Positions 8,062-16,789 of a DNA stretch of 64,000 nucleotides are shown here, in pieces. Below the pieces are notes generated by a model. The model had not been told where the DNA came from. It saw only the letters and a program-made list of their open reading frames with translations, and did no database searches. Both the position numbers and the translations under genes were made by a program. Within the stretch, counting starts at the first letter, position 1; every line of letters starts with the position of its first letter. The stretch spans positions 1 through 64,000 of the forward strand of contig JBGVRC010000120.1 of NCBI GenBank assembly GCA_045128055.1, given 5' to 3'. The DNA is from Scatosoma sp045128055. GTDB lineage: Bacteria; Bacillota; Clostridia; Christensenellales; Borkfalkiaceae.

Positions 8062-9079
8062 AGTTATTGATGAATTTCTCTTCGTCCGCCCAACTATACA
8101 GCTTGCGGATATCCTTGCCCACTACTTCGGAAGGGTGTTCCGCTGCAATCTTTCTCATAGCATTGAAATGCACTTGCGAACCCGCTTCGGACATATCCAA
8201 CAAAAATTCTTTCGCAAACGTGCCGTCTTGAATGTCCTTCAAAACCTTTTTCATCGCTTTTTTGGTTTCTTCCGTGATAATCTTCGGCCCCGTTACGTAA
8301 TCGCCGTATTCCGCCGTGTTGGATACCGAATAACGCATACCTTCAAAGCCGCTTTGATAGATAAGGTCTACGATAAGCTTCATTTCGTGGATACATTCAA
8401 AGTATGCGTTTCTGGGGTCGTAGCCCGCTTCAACGAGCGTTTCAAAGCCCGCCTGCATCAACGCGCAAACGCCGCCGCAAAGCACCGCTTGTTCCCCGAA
8501 CAAGTCCGTTTCCGTTTCCGTGCGGAAGTTGGTTTCCAAAACGCCCGCTCTTGCGCCGCCGATACCTGCCGCGTAAGCCAAACCGATTTCCCAAGCGTCG
8601 CCCGTTGCGTCCTGTTCTACCGCGATAAGGCAAGGCACGCCTTTACCCGCTTGGTATTCGCTGCGAACGGTATGCCCGGGGCCTTTGGGCGCAATCATAA
8701 TAACGTTGACGTTCTTCGGGGGCTTAATGCAGCCGAAATGGATATTGAAGCCGTGCGCAAACGCAAGCGTCTTGCCTTCCGTAAGGTTGGGTTCGATGCT
8801 TTCTTTATAAAGCTTGGCTTGCTTTTCGTCGTTGATTAAAATCATAATAAGGTCGGCAATTTTCGCCGCGTCCGCCGCCGTCATAACTTTCATACCTTGC
8901 TTTTCAGCCTTAGCCCAGCTCTTGCTGCCTTCGTAAAGCCCTACGACAACGTCCACGCCCGATTCTTTCAAGTTGAGCGCGTGCGCGTGACCTTGCGAAC
9001 CGTAACCGATGATAGCTACCGTTTTGCCACTCAATTTATTTAAATCGCAATCTTGTTGATAAAAAATTCTGTTTGCCAT
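8060..9079 (-). CDS. ilvC: Ketol-acid reductoisomerase, short class I type
   Basis: IlvC isomerises and reduces acetolactate and acetohydroxybutyrate to dihydroxy acids with NADPH or NADH. The 339 residues are those of the short (class I) form. The Rossmann motif is GYGSQGHAHALNLKESG, followed by MIAPKGPGHTVRSEYQAGKGVP. The Mg-binding C-terminal domain includes ETETDLFGEQAVLCGG and EAGYDPRNAYFECIHEMKLI. It follows ilvN with a good AGGAG site. The long hairpin repeat begins directly at its stop codon. Confidence 0.97.
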   Translation of the reverse strand: MANRIFYQQDCDLNKLSGKTVAIIGYGSQGHAHALNLKESGVDVVVGLYEGSKSWAKAEKQGMKVMTAADAAKIADLIMILINDEKQAKLYKESIEPNLTEGKTLAFAHGFNIHFGCIKPPKNVNVIMIAPKGPGHTVRSEYQAGKGVPCLIAVEQDATGDAWEIGLAYAAGIGGARAGVLETNFRTETETDLFGEQAVLCGGVCALMQAGFETLVEAGYDPRNAYFECIHEMKLIVDLIYQSGFEGMRYSVSNTAEYGDYVTGPKIITEETKKAMKKVLKDIQDGTFAKEFLLDMSEAGSQVHFNAMRKIAAEHPSEVVGKDIRKLYSWADEEKFINN

Positions 9080-9112
9080 ATTTTTTCTCCTATTATTTTA
9101 TTTTTTATTTGT

Positions 9113-9613
9113 TTATTTGTTTAAAAGTGTGATTGTGCCGCGGTCAAGGGCTACGATACCCGTGCGGCACATTTCCAAAATTCCAAACGGCTGTACAAGC
9201 TTTACAAACGCATCGATTTTGGACGGATTGCCCGTTACTTCAATGCACATAGCTTCGGGGGAATAATCGATAACACTTGCGCGGAACACATCCACCGCCG
9301 TCATAATATCGCTTCTGTTTTGGGGCTCGTTTTTCACCTTGATAAGCATCAGCTCGCGCTTGATGGGTTCGTCGTCCAAAACTTCCACTTTTTTGACTAC
9401 GTACAGCTTTTTCAGTTGGTTGATAAGCTGTTCTTTCACGTAATCGTCCCCCTGCATCGTAATGGTGATACGGGAATATTCGGAGTGTTCGGTTTCGCCC
9501 ACGGTAAGGGCGTCGATGTTAAAGCCGCGGCGGGTAAACATTGCCGTAACGCGGGTCAAAACGCCCGCTTGGTTATCTACGTAAACCGCTATAACGAATT
9601 TATTGTTTTCCAT
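9113..9613 (-). CDS. ilvN: Acetolactate synthase, small regulatory subunit
   Basis: This is the ACT-domain subunit that activates the IlvB catalytic subunit and confers feedback inhibition by valine. The 166 residues contain an N-terminal ACT fold (AVYVDNQAGVLTRVTAMFTRRGFNIDAL, residues about 9-36) and a C-terminal domain with EVTGNPSKIDAFVKLVQPFGILEMCRTG. It lies 18 bases after ilvB. The symbol ilvH would be equally valid; isozyme class cannot be told from sequence alone. Confidence 0.95.
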   Translation of the reverse strand: MENNKFVIAVYVDNQAGVLTRVTAMFTRRGFNIDALTVGETEHSEYSRITITMQGDDYVKEQLINQLKKLYVVKKVEVLDDEPIKRELMLIKVKNEPQNRSDIMTAVDVFRASVIDYSPEAMCIEVTGNPSKIDAFVKLVQPFGILEMCRTGIVALDRGTITLLNK

Positions 9614-9631
9614 AACCTTTGCTCCTTTGTC

Positions 9632-11311
9632 TTATTTTACAACCGTGATGATGTCGCTGATCGCGCCGCCCGGGGGCAACATCGGCAACACCATTTCGTC
9701 CTTGTCGATGCGTACGTCGATGACGGCGGTCTTGCCCGAAGCAATCGCTTTTTCAAACGCCCGTTTAAATTCCACCTGCGTTTCCGCCAAATACCCGTCC
9801 GCGCCAAAGGCCTGCGCGAGCTTGACAAAGTCGGTTTTTCTCGTCAAAACGGTGCTGGAATACCGCTTGCCAAAGAACAAGGTTTGCCATTGTCTTACCA
9901 TACCCAACACGCCGTTGTTCATAAGCACGATGACGACGGGGATTTTATAGGTGATTGCTGTGGCAAGCTCGTTCAAGTTCATACCAAAGCTGCCGTCGCC
10001 CGTGATAAGCACTACGGGGTCTTTGGTAGCTACGTACGCGCCTATCGCCGCGCCGAGTCCAAAGCCCATCGTACCCAAACCGCCGCTGGAAACAATACGT
10101 CTGGGTCCGTCAAAGTGAACGTACTGCGCCGTCCACATTTGGTGTTGACCAACGTCCGTCGCGATAATGGTTTTTGCGGGCTTTGCCCCGTTGATGACGT
10201 CGAACACTTGCTTGGGAGAAAGGGTGGCTTTGCTTGCCGCCGCAATTTCTTCTTCAAACTGCGTTTCTTCTTTTTTCAGCTGTTTTACACGCGCAAACCA
10301 GTCGGGCTTTTCGCTTTTTTCGCACTTTGCCGCAATACGTTTAAAGGAGTTTTCCACATCCCCGACCAAACCGAGCGTTACGCGTACGTTTTTGTTGACT
10401 TCCGCGCTGTCGGGGTCGAGCTGGATAATTTTACTCTGCTTGGCAAATTTCGAAATGTTGCCCGTAGCTCTGTCTGAAAAGCGCACGCCCACCGCCAAGA
10501 TAAGGTCGGCTTCGTTTTGCGCCATAGACGAAGCGTAATGCCCGTGCATACCTTGCATACCCAGGAAGCGTTCGTTTTCCTGCGGTACAGCCGAAAGCCC
10601 CATAAACGAACAACCGATCACCGCGCCGATTTTTTCCGCGAAGGCTACGATGTCTTTACCAAGCCCCAGCCCCGCCGCGCCGCCACCTACGTAAATATAC
10701 GGCTTTTTCGCTTCGTTTATCAAGGCTACGGCTTCGTCAATCAAGCTATCCTTTACCTTGGGCAAGGGCGTTTTTTCTACAACGGGCTGCGGCTCGTATT
10801 CATAAGACGCCACTTGTACGTCCTTAGGAATATCGACGAGCACGGGCCCGGGTCTGCCCGATTTCGCAATTTTGAAAGCTTGTCGCACGGTGTCCGCCAA
10901 ATCTTCGATTTTATTGACGAAGAAATTGTGCTTGGTAATGGGCAAGGTCACGCCCGTAATGTCGATTTCTTGGAAACTGTCCTTACCAATGAGCGAGCAA
11001 GGCACGTTGCCCGTAATCGCGACCATAGGAATAGAATCGAGCATAGCCGTTGCGATACCCGTAACAAGGTTGGTTGCGCCCGGGCCGCTGGTTGCGATAC
11101 AAACGCCGACTTTGCCCGTCGCGCGGGAATACCCGTCCGCGGCGTGCGACGCGCCCTGTTCGTGCGCGGTCAAAACGTGATTGATTTGGTCTTTATATTC
11201 ATAAAGTGCGTCGTAAATATTGATTACCTGACCGCCGGGATAGCCGAAAACGTCGGTTACCCCTTGTTCGATAAGGGTTTTTATTAAAATTTGAGAACCT
11301 TTTAAAGTCAT
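9632..11311 (-). CDS. ilvB: Acetolactate synthase, large catalytic subunit
   Basis: This thiamine-diphosphate enzyme condenses pyruvate with pyruvate or 2-oxobutanoate, the first common step of valine and isoleucine synthesis. At 559 residues it is full length. The catalytic glutamate lies in AHEQGASHAADGYSRATG, with ATSGPGATNLVTGIA after it. The ThDP/Mg site is GDGSFGMNLNELATA followed by VVIVLMNN. It starts 18 bases after leuA with a clear AAGGAG site. Confidence 0.97.
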   Translation of the reverse strand: MTLKGSQILIKTLIEQGVTDVFGYPGGQVINIYDALYEYKDQINHVLTAHEQGASHAADGYSRATGKVGVCIATSGPGATNLVTGIATAMLDSIPMVAITGNVPCSLIGKDSFQEIDITGVTLPITKHNFFVNKIEDLADTVRQAFKIAKSGRPGPVLVDIPKDVQVASYEYEPQPVVEKTPLPKVKDSLIDEAVALINEAKKPYIYVGGGAAGLGLGKDIVAFAEKIGAVIGCSFMGLSAVPQENERFLGMQGMHGHYASSMAQNEADLILAVGVRFSDRATGNISKFAKQSKIIQLDPDSAEVNKNVRVTLGLVGDVENSFKRIAAKCEKSEKPDWFARVKQLKKEETQFEEEIAAASKATLSPKQVFDVINGAKPAKTIIATDVGQHQMWTAQYVHFDGPRRIVSSGGLGTMGFGLGAAIGAYVATKDPVVLITGDGSFGMNLNELATAITYKIPVVIVLMNNGVLGMVRQWQTLFFGKRYSSTVLTRKTDFVKLAQAFGADGYLAETQVEFKRAFEKAIASGKTAVIDVRIDKDEMVLPMLPPGGAISDIITVVK

Positions 11312-11329
11312 TGTTTTTCTCCTTATTGC

Positions 11330-12997
11330 TTATTCTTGCGCAAGTAGCAAGCGGTTGACGGCGGAAACCAACGCGTTGATGGAAGAAACCATGATGTCCG
11401 TGCGGATACCCGTTCCCCAATACGCCTTGCCGTCCAAAACGATGCATACGTAAGACGCCGCTTTGGAAGTGGATTTTTCTTCCAGCGCATGCTGGACGTA
11501 GCTTTCCAGCGAGTATTCTTTACCGATGGCTTGCTTGATGGCGTTGCTCACACTGTCCAAACGCCCGTTGCCCGTCGCTTCATACGTCTTTTCTTCACCG
11601 CCGTAAGAAATGACCGCTTTCGCCTTTACCATGTCGCCTTCTTCTTTATAATCTACGCTGACGATGGAAAGTTTATCTTGCAAATTGACGAAATCCTTTA
11701 AGAAAATATCGTGTACTTCGTCGGGGGAAAGCTCTTTATGCGCATGGTCGGAAATACTCTTGACGTGATAACCGAACACTTCGCGCATTTTGGGGGGCAA
11801 AACAAGCTTGAACTGCGTTTCGAGAATATAGCCTATGCCGCCCTTTCCCGATTGCGAATTGATGCGGATAACGTCCGCCTCGTACACTCTGCCAACGTCG
11901 GCAGGGTCGAGCGGGAGATAAGGTACCGTCCAAGTATCTACTCCCTTTTCCACGCGGTATTTCATACCTTTTGCAATCGCGTCTTGGTGCGAACCCGAGA
12001 AAGCCGCAAAGACAAGCTGTCCGCTGTACGGTTGTCTTTCGCTCACTCGCATTCTCGTCACTCGTTCGTATACTTTGGTGATTTCGGGTAAGTTGGAAAA
12101 ATCCAGTTCGGGGTCGAAGCCCTGCGAATACATATTCAACGCCAACGTAATAATATCGACGTTGCCCGTTCTTTCCCCGTTTCCAAACAGCGTACCTTCT
12201 ATTCTGTCGCCGCCTGCCAACAAGCCCATTTCGCTGTCCGCCACCGCGCAGCCCCTATCGTTGTGCGGGTGCAAGGATACGATTACGTTTTCGCGATAGT
12301 GCAAGTTTTTGCACATATACTCCACTTGGTTTGCGTATACGTGGGGCATAGAATGGGAAACGGTGACGGGTAGGTTGATAATCGCCTTCTTGTCCGCCGT
12401 CGGTTGCCAAATATCCAACACCACGTTGCAAATTTCCGCCGCAAATTCGGGCTCCGTACCCGTAAAGCTTTCGGGGGAATATTCCAAACGCACGTTTCCT
12501 TTCGCTTTTGCTTGATAATCCTTACAAAGCTTCGCGCCGAAAACGGCGATGTCGATAATTTCTTTCTTTTCCCGTCTAAATACCTGCTGACGTTGCGCCA
12601 CGGACGTGGAATTGTACAAGTGTACGATGGCGTTTTTCGCGCCGTCGATAGCTTCGAAGGTCTTGGCGATAATATGTTCGCGAGATTGCGTCAAAACCTG
12701 AATGGTGACGTCGTCGGGGATTAAATTTTCGTCGATGAGCTTGCGGCAAAACTCGTATTCCGTCTCGCTCGCCGCGGGAAAACCGATTTCGATTTCCTTA
12801 AAACCCACCTTGCAAAGAAGCTGGAAAAACTCTAATTTTTCTTCTAAGCTCATAGGGATAATTAAGGCTTGGTTGCCGTCACGCAAATCGACGCTGCACC
12901 AAATCGGCGCTTTGTCGATGCAGGACTTTTTCGTCCAATCCATACTCACGCCTTGCGGTTCGAAATACTGTTTTACGTACTTTTGATTGTTTCTCAT
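11330..12997 (-). CDS. leuA: 2-isopropylmalate synthase, long type
   Basis: LeuA condenses 2-oxoisovalerate with acetyl-CoA, committing carbon to leucine. At 555 residues it resembles the long form typified by actinobacterial and fungal enzymes. Visible blocks are the metal-binding VDLRDGNQAL, the HxH motif in SLHPHNDRGCAV, the GNGERTGNVD stretch, and PYSGQLVFAAFSGSHQDAI. The C-terminal regulatory LeuA dimer domain (about 430-555) is present, so leucine feedback is likely. It is the first gene after the T-box leader. Confidence 0.96.
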   Translation of the reverse strand: MRNNQKYVKQYFEPQGVSMDWTKKSCIDKAPIWCSVDLRDGNQALIIPMSLEEKLEFFQLLCKVGFKEIEIGFPAASETEYEFCRKLIDENLIPDDVTIQVLTQSREHIIAKTFEAIDGAKNAIVHLYNSTSVAQRQQVFRREKKEIIDIAVFGAKLCKDYQAKAKGNVRLEYSPESFTGTEPEFAAEICNVVLDIWQPTADKKAIINLPVTVSHSMPHVYANQVEYMCKNLHYRENVIVSLHPHNDRGCAVADSEMGLLAGGDRIEGTLFGNGERTGNVDIITLALNMYSQGFDPELDFSNLPEITKVYERVTRMRVSERQPYSGQLVFAAFSGSHQDAIAKGMKYRVEKGVDTWTVPYLPLDPADVGRVYEADVIRINSQSGKGGIGYILETQFKLVLPPKMREVFGYHVKSISDHAHKELSPDEVHDIFLKDFVNLQDKLSIVSVDYKEEGDMVKAKAVISYGGEEKTYEATGNGRLDSVSNAIKQAIGKEYSLESYVQHALEEKSTSKAASYVCIVLDGKAYWGTGIRTDIMVSSINALVSAVNRLLLAQE

Positions 12998-13039
12998 ATC
13001 CGTTCCTTTTTGTTCCCTATAAAATTTCTATAAAAAAAT

Positions 13040-13325
13040 TCGTCCCAATACACGGCGTACTTGCGCCGTATACAGAGACGAAGATGATTTCTCCGCGGTA
13101 CCACTCTATTTGATGAATTTCTCACCCACTTTGCGTCTTAAAACAGACTTTCTCTGTCACGGGAGAACCCGTCCGAATCTACTGAGCAGGGGTTTTTCCT
13201 GCCGTTCTGTCGGCGGCTCGGAGATGAGCTATATTCCGTAAGCTGTGTCGGCTCGCACCAGCCGCCGACTCTCTGAAAGCAGTCTTTACGGATTTTTATC
13301 CCGTCATTGCCTTTATGATACGTTG
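13040..13325 (-). promoter_or_regulatory. T-box leader of the leu-ilv operon
   Basis: On the minus strand, the T-box bulge AGAGTGGTACCGCGG lies at about 13089-13106 (consensus AGGGTGGNACCGCG). A structured stem I region lies upstream, and a terminator downstream competes with the antiterminator. T-boxes sense uncharged tRNA. In the likely specifier region, ATAGCTCATCTCCGAGC offers CUC (Leu), which fits the genes controlled. The specifier choice is inferred by eye. Confidence 0.93.
13042..13082 (-). terminator. T-box terminator
   Basis: Minus-strand CGTCTCTGTATACGGCG, short loop, CGCCGTGTATTGGGACG, then a run of seven T. It overlaps the 3' side of the T-box antiterminator, so readthrough into leuA depends on tRNA binding. 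Confidence 0.85.
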
Positions 13326-13332
13326 TTTTTTT

Positions 13333-13362
13333 ATTTTACCGCATTTTACGCGTTTTTGTCAA
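13333..13362 (-). promoter_or_regulatory. SigA-type promoter of the T-box transcript
   Basis: TTGACA (13357-13362) and TAAAAT (13333-13338) are separated by 18 bases on the minus strand, just upstream of the T-box leader and downstream of the ilvE stop. Confidence 0.75.
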
Positions 13363-13414
13363 CGCTATGGCGGCTGTTTTTCCTTATTTTATAAGGAAAT
13401 TTTTGTATTTCCGC

Positions 13415-14476
13415 TTATATTTTGTATATCCAACCAAAGCTATCTTCTATCTTGCCCCATTGAATACCCGTCAGCATGTCGTACAGCTCTTGGGTCACTT
13501 CCCCGATTTTGCCGTCGTTTACGACGTATTCTTCGTCGCCAAACGCCAGCTTGCCGATAGGAGATACGACCGCCGCCGTACCGCAGCCCCACGCTTCTTC
13601 CAGCTTTCCGTCCTTTAACGCCTGCAACAGTTCGTCAACGGACAAAAGCCGTTCGTGTACGGTGTATCCTTTGCTTCTTAAAACTTCAATACAGCTCTTT
13701 CTGGTAATCCCAGGCAAAATAGAGCCCGTCAAAAGCGGCGTGACGATTTCTCCGTCGATTTTAAACATAACGTTCATCGCGCCCACTTCTTCGACGTATT
13801 TTCTTTCTACGCCGTCCAGCCAAAGCACCTGCGAATATCCTTTTTTCGCCGCTCTTTCGCCCGCTCTCGTACTCGCCGCGTAGTTGCCGCCGCACTTGGC
13901 GTACCCCGTGCCGCCGCGCACCGTTCTGACGTCTTCGTTTTCTATCATAATCCCTACGGGATTGATACCTTCTTTATAATAACTGCCGCTGGGCGAAGCA
14001 ATAATCATAAACGTAGCGCGCTTTACCGCGTGCACGCCGAGCGCTTCGTCGTTGCCGAATAAAAACGGACGAAGATACATGGACGTACCAAAGGATTTGG
14101 GCACCCACTTTTCTTCCAGCTTGACAAACGCCGTCAAAAGCTGCAACATTTCTTCTTCGTCCATTTGCGGCAAGCTCATACGCTCTGCCGAGTTGTTCAT
14201 ACGCTTGATATTTTCCATCGGACGGAATAATTGCACGCCGCCGTCCGCCCTTCTATACGCCTTTAAGCCTTCGAAAATTTCCGCCCCGTAATGCAAAACG
14301 GTGGACGCAGGGTGCAGTTGAATAGGTCCGAACGGCTGTATTCTTGCGTCAAACCAACCCCTGCCTTCTTCCCAGTCGACAATCAACATATGGTCGGTAA
14401 AAACCTTGCCAAAACCCAGCTTGTCTTCCGACGGCATTTCACTCGGGGTCGTCGTTTTTGTAATCTTAATTTCCAT
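13415..14476 (-). CDS. ilvE: Branched-chain amino acid aminotransferase
   Basis: This PLP class IV aminotransferase exchanges amino groups between glutamate and leucine, isoleucine or valine. The 353 residues fit the larger BCAT group. The PLP lysine region is TGYAKCGGNYAASTRAG, followed by YVEEVGAMNVMF and LTGSILPGITRKS. It has its own promoter and lies upstream of the T-box, so it can be expressed apart from the operon. No strong terminator separates it from the T-box region; only a weak AT-rich hairpin is seen near 13392. Confidence 0.96.
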   Translation of the reverse strand: MEIKITKTTTPSEMPSEDKLGFGKVFTDHMLIVDWEEGRGWFDARIQPFGPIQLHPASTVLHYGAEIFEGLKAYRRADGGVQLFRPMENIKRMNNSAERMSLPQMDEEEMLQLLTAFVKLEEKWVPKSFGTSMYLRPFLFGNDEALGVHAVKRATFMIIASPSGSYYKEGINPVGIMIENEDVRTVRGGTGYAKCGGNYAASTRAGERAAKKGYSQVLWLDGVERKYVEEVGAMNVMFKIDGEIVTPLLTGSILPGITRKSCIEVLRSKGYTVHERLLSVDELLQALKDGKLEEAWGCGTAAVVSPIGKLAFGDEEYVVNDGKIGEVTQELYDMLTGIQWGKIEDSFGWIYKI

Positions 14477-14543
14477 TGTATATCCCCCTATTTCCGTTTA
14501 TTCGTTTTTTGCATTGTGTACGCGTCTATAATTTATTTTAATA

Positions 14544-14572
14544 ATAATATCACTTCCAAAGCGTTAAGTCAA
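14544..14572 (-). promoter_or_regulatory. SigA-type promoter of ilvE
   Basis: TTGACT (14567-14572) and TATTAT (14544-14549), spacer 17, on the minus strand about 70 bases before the ilvE start. Confidence 0.65.
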
Positions 14573-14611
14573 CGATTTCAACGCAGATTTTTATTTTTTT
14601 ATATAAAAATT

Positions 14612-14645
14612 TTGCCGAAGAAGGGCGAAAACCCGTCTTCGGCAA
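14612..14645 (-). terminator. Terminator after the AGCS symporter gene
   Basis: The stem TTGCCGAAGA/TCTTCGGCAA is followed by AAAATTTTTATA on the minus strand, 23 bases after the symporter stop. Confidence 0.8.
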
Positions 14646-14667
14646 TGCTTCGTGTTTTATAAACGAC

Positions 14668-16254
14668 TTACCAGCTTTCCTTGTCGTCTTCCGCGGCTTC
14701 TTGCGCGGCGGCTTCTTCTTCCGCCTTTACGTCTGCCTTAAATTCTTCGTTTTGTTCGGGATAAGCCGAAAGCATAGGCTCGATATCATAACCCTTTTTA
14801 CGCAAGAAATAGTTTTTGCTGATTTGTACGACCAAACCGCTCATCAATACCACGCCGATAAGGTTGGGCAACGCCATCAAGCCGTTAAAGGTGTCGGAAA
14901 TCGCCCAAGCGAGCTCGCCGTCGATAAGGGACGCTACGATTACAAGCAATACGTAAACCACTTTAAAGACCACGGTAGCGATTTTTCTTGCTTTGTCCCC
15001 TGCCTTTCTAAACAAGAAATCGACGGATTTTTCCCCGTAATACGACCACGCCAAAATGGTAGTAAACGCAAACAAAGGAATGATGACGGCGTACGTTACT
15101 CGTCCAAAACCGCCAAACGTCTTTTCAAAGGACATCATAGACATTTGCGTGTCGATATACGTACCGCCATACAAAGCCGCTTCGTCGTGACCGTACGAAA
15201 TCAAAATGACGACCGCCGTCAACGTACAAATGATAAAGCTGTCGAAAAAGACTTCGAAAATCCCCCACAAGCCCTGTTTTACGGGTTCACGAACTTCGGA
15301 CGCGCTGTGCGCGATAACGGACGAACCAAGCCCCGCTTCGTTGGAAAATACGCCGCGAGCAAGCCCTTTTTGTATAATCTGCGAGAACGCGTAACCGCCT
15401 ACCCCAATCGCCGCCGACTTAAACGAGAAGGCGTTTTTGAAAATGACTTCAAACACCCACAAAACGTTGGAAAGATTTGCCGCCACAATGATAAGCGCCA
15501 TACAAATAAAGATTAAGGACATAAAGGGAACGAGAATGGACGCAACCTTACCGATACTCTTGATGCCGCCAAGGATAACGAGCGCCAAAACCACCGCAAC
15601 CGTAATCCCCACAATAAGAGCGACCGTCGTCTTTTCCGCGCTCGTAAACACGCTTTGGAAAGTACCCGACATTTTATTCGTTTGCGCGCCGCTCATACCG
15701 ATTGCCGCGAAAGTACAAAATACCGCCGCCATCACGCCGAGAATTTTCCCGATGACCTTCAACCAAGACTGGTTGTTCTTTCTGCCCAAGCCTTCGGAAA
15801 GATAGTACGCAGGCCCGCCCGAAAAATCGCCGTTCTTTTCCTTTTTACGGAAATACAAGCCGAGTACGTTTTCCGCGTAGTTAGTAATCATACCAAAGAA
15901 AGCCGATACCCACATCCAGAACACCGCGCCCGGGCCGCCCGTCATAATCGCGGACGAAACGCCGATGATATTCCCCGTGCCGACCGTACCCGAAATGGCG
16001 GTGGCAAAGGCTTCGAATTGCGAAATGGAATTTTCCTTTTTGGATAAATGCGCTTTCTTTTTTCCGATACTTTTCACCGTCGGAACGATGGTTTCGTTTA
16101 AAGAAGCTTTAAACTTACGCACTTGCATAAACCGAGAGCGAACGGTGAGTAAAATCCCCGTGCCGAGAATTAAAATAATCATCGGCCAGCCCCATACGAC
16201 GCCGTTAATCGCGCTGTTTACCTTGGTAACAACGTCAATAATTTTGTCCCACAT
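14668..16254 (-). CDS. Alanine/glycine:cation symporter (AGCS family)
   Basis: This 528-residue inner-membrane carrier has about 10-11 hydrophobic segments and AGCS blocks such as FEAFATAISGTVGTGNIIGV (about 80-99), GGPGAVFWMWVSAFFGM and GVFSNEAGLGSSVIAHS. It probably imports alanine or glycine with Na+ or H+. The acidic C-terminus (EEAAAQEAAEDDKE) is cytoplasmic. The upstream tandem glycine riboswitch indicates glycine as the sensed compound, as seen for this family in other Bacillota. It is monocistronic. Confidence 0.93.
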   Translation of the reverse strand: MWDKIIDVVTKVNSAINGVVWGWPMIILILGTGILLTVRSRFMQVRKFKASLNETIVPTVKSIGKKKAHLSKKENSISQFEAFATAISGTVGTGNIIGVSSAIMTGGPGAVFWMWVSAFFGMITNYAENVLGLYFRKKEKNGDFSGGPAYYLSEGLGRKNNQSWLKVIGKILGVMAAVFCTFAAIGMSGAQTNKMSGTFQSVFTSAEKTTVALIVGITVAVVLALVILGGIKSIGKVASILVPFMSLIFICMALIIVAANLSNVLWVFEVIFKNAFSFKSAAIGVGGYAFSQIIQKGLARGVFSNEAGLGSSVIAHSASEVREPVKQGLWGIFEVFFDSFIICTLTAVVILISYGHDEAALYGGTYIDTQMSMMSFEKTFGGFGRVTYAVIIPLFAFTTILAWSYYGEKSVDFLFRKAGDKARKIATVVFKVVYVLLVIVASLIDGELAWAISDTFNGLMALPNLIGVVLMSGLVVQISKNYFLRKKGYDIEPMLSAYPEQNEEFKADVKAEEEAAAQEAAEDDKESW

Positions 16255-16332
16255 ACTTTTTCTCCTTCGTCCTTTTCGGACATAAAATTTTTAAACGACG
16301 TAAAAATGTAAAATTCTTCGGAGAATAGAAAA

Positions 16333-16358
16333 ACGGAGCGACTTTTCCGTCACTCCGT
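16333..16358 (-). terminator. Terminator downstream of the glycine aptamers
   Basis: Minus-strand ACGGAG, loop, CTCCGTTTTT forms a hairpin between the glycine aptamers and the symporter gene. It is the probable expression platform, though about 100 bases separate it from the second aptamer. Confidence 0.7.
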
Positions 16359-16383
16359 CAGATAAAATTCGGCTTCTTTCCCT

Positions 16384-16412
16384 AAAATGGCAGGGGCAGG
16401 TACGCGTTGAAT
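16384..16412 (+). repeat. Dispersed repeat copy in the riboswitch leader
   Basis: Reads AAAATGGCAGGGGCAGGTAC then GCGTTGAATAC. It lies between the glycine aptamers and the terminator, in antisense to the transcript, and so lengthens the expression platform. Confidence 0.8.
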
Positions 16413-16454
16413 ACAAAACAAGCGTAAAAACGCCCCCATATTGAGTAAGATAAG

Positions 16455-16622
16455 CTAAACTCTGTCCTTTTGCCTGAGAGATTGGCGGATTTTCCCGCTT
16501 TGCCCCTTCGGCACTCGATTTAACGAGCTTCTCCGGAGTGCTATCCGATTACAGTTCCCAACCTTGCGGTCACCTGAGAGATTCACTCCTTCGGTCGAGC
16601 CTAAACGCTCATCTTCTGCAAT
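16455..16622 (-). promoter_or_regulatory. Tandem glycine riboswitch
   Basis: Two aptamers are visible on the minus strand. Each has the AATCTCTCAGG signature, the second continuing as CAAAAGGACAGAG, and the linker side shows GTGCCGAAGGGGCAAAG. This matches the two-aptamer glycine riboswitch class. It precedes an AGCS symporter. A possible promoter (TTGACA, 18 bases, TAATAT) lies upstream near 16650-16680. Confidence 0.93.
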
Positions 16623-16730
16623 CTTCTTTTAGCATTTGCTTGGGTATTATATTATCACACTCCTTTTTGCTTTGTCAACGGAATTTCGTCAATTTTTTAC
16701 ATTTTTCCAAGCTTATTTTTATTGACGGGG

Positions 16731-16759
16731 TTGCTTTTTTGTTTTTTGTGTGCTATAAT
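16731..16759 (+). promoter_or_regulatory. SigA-type promoter of the DUF1538-PII operon
   Basis: TTGCTT (16731-16736), 17-base spacer, TATAAT (16754-16759), 30 bases before the start codon. Confidence 0.65.
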
Positions 16760-16789
16760 ACGTAGGATATAATATTGTAGGAGCGCGCG

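Noticed and set aside
9320..10477. 385-codon plus-strand frame opposite ilvN/ilvB
   Set aside because: Lies wholly antisense to two clearly recognised genes and shows no family motif.
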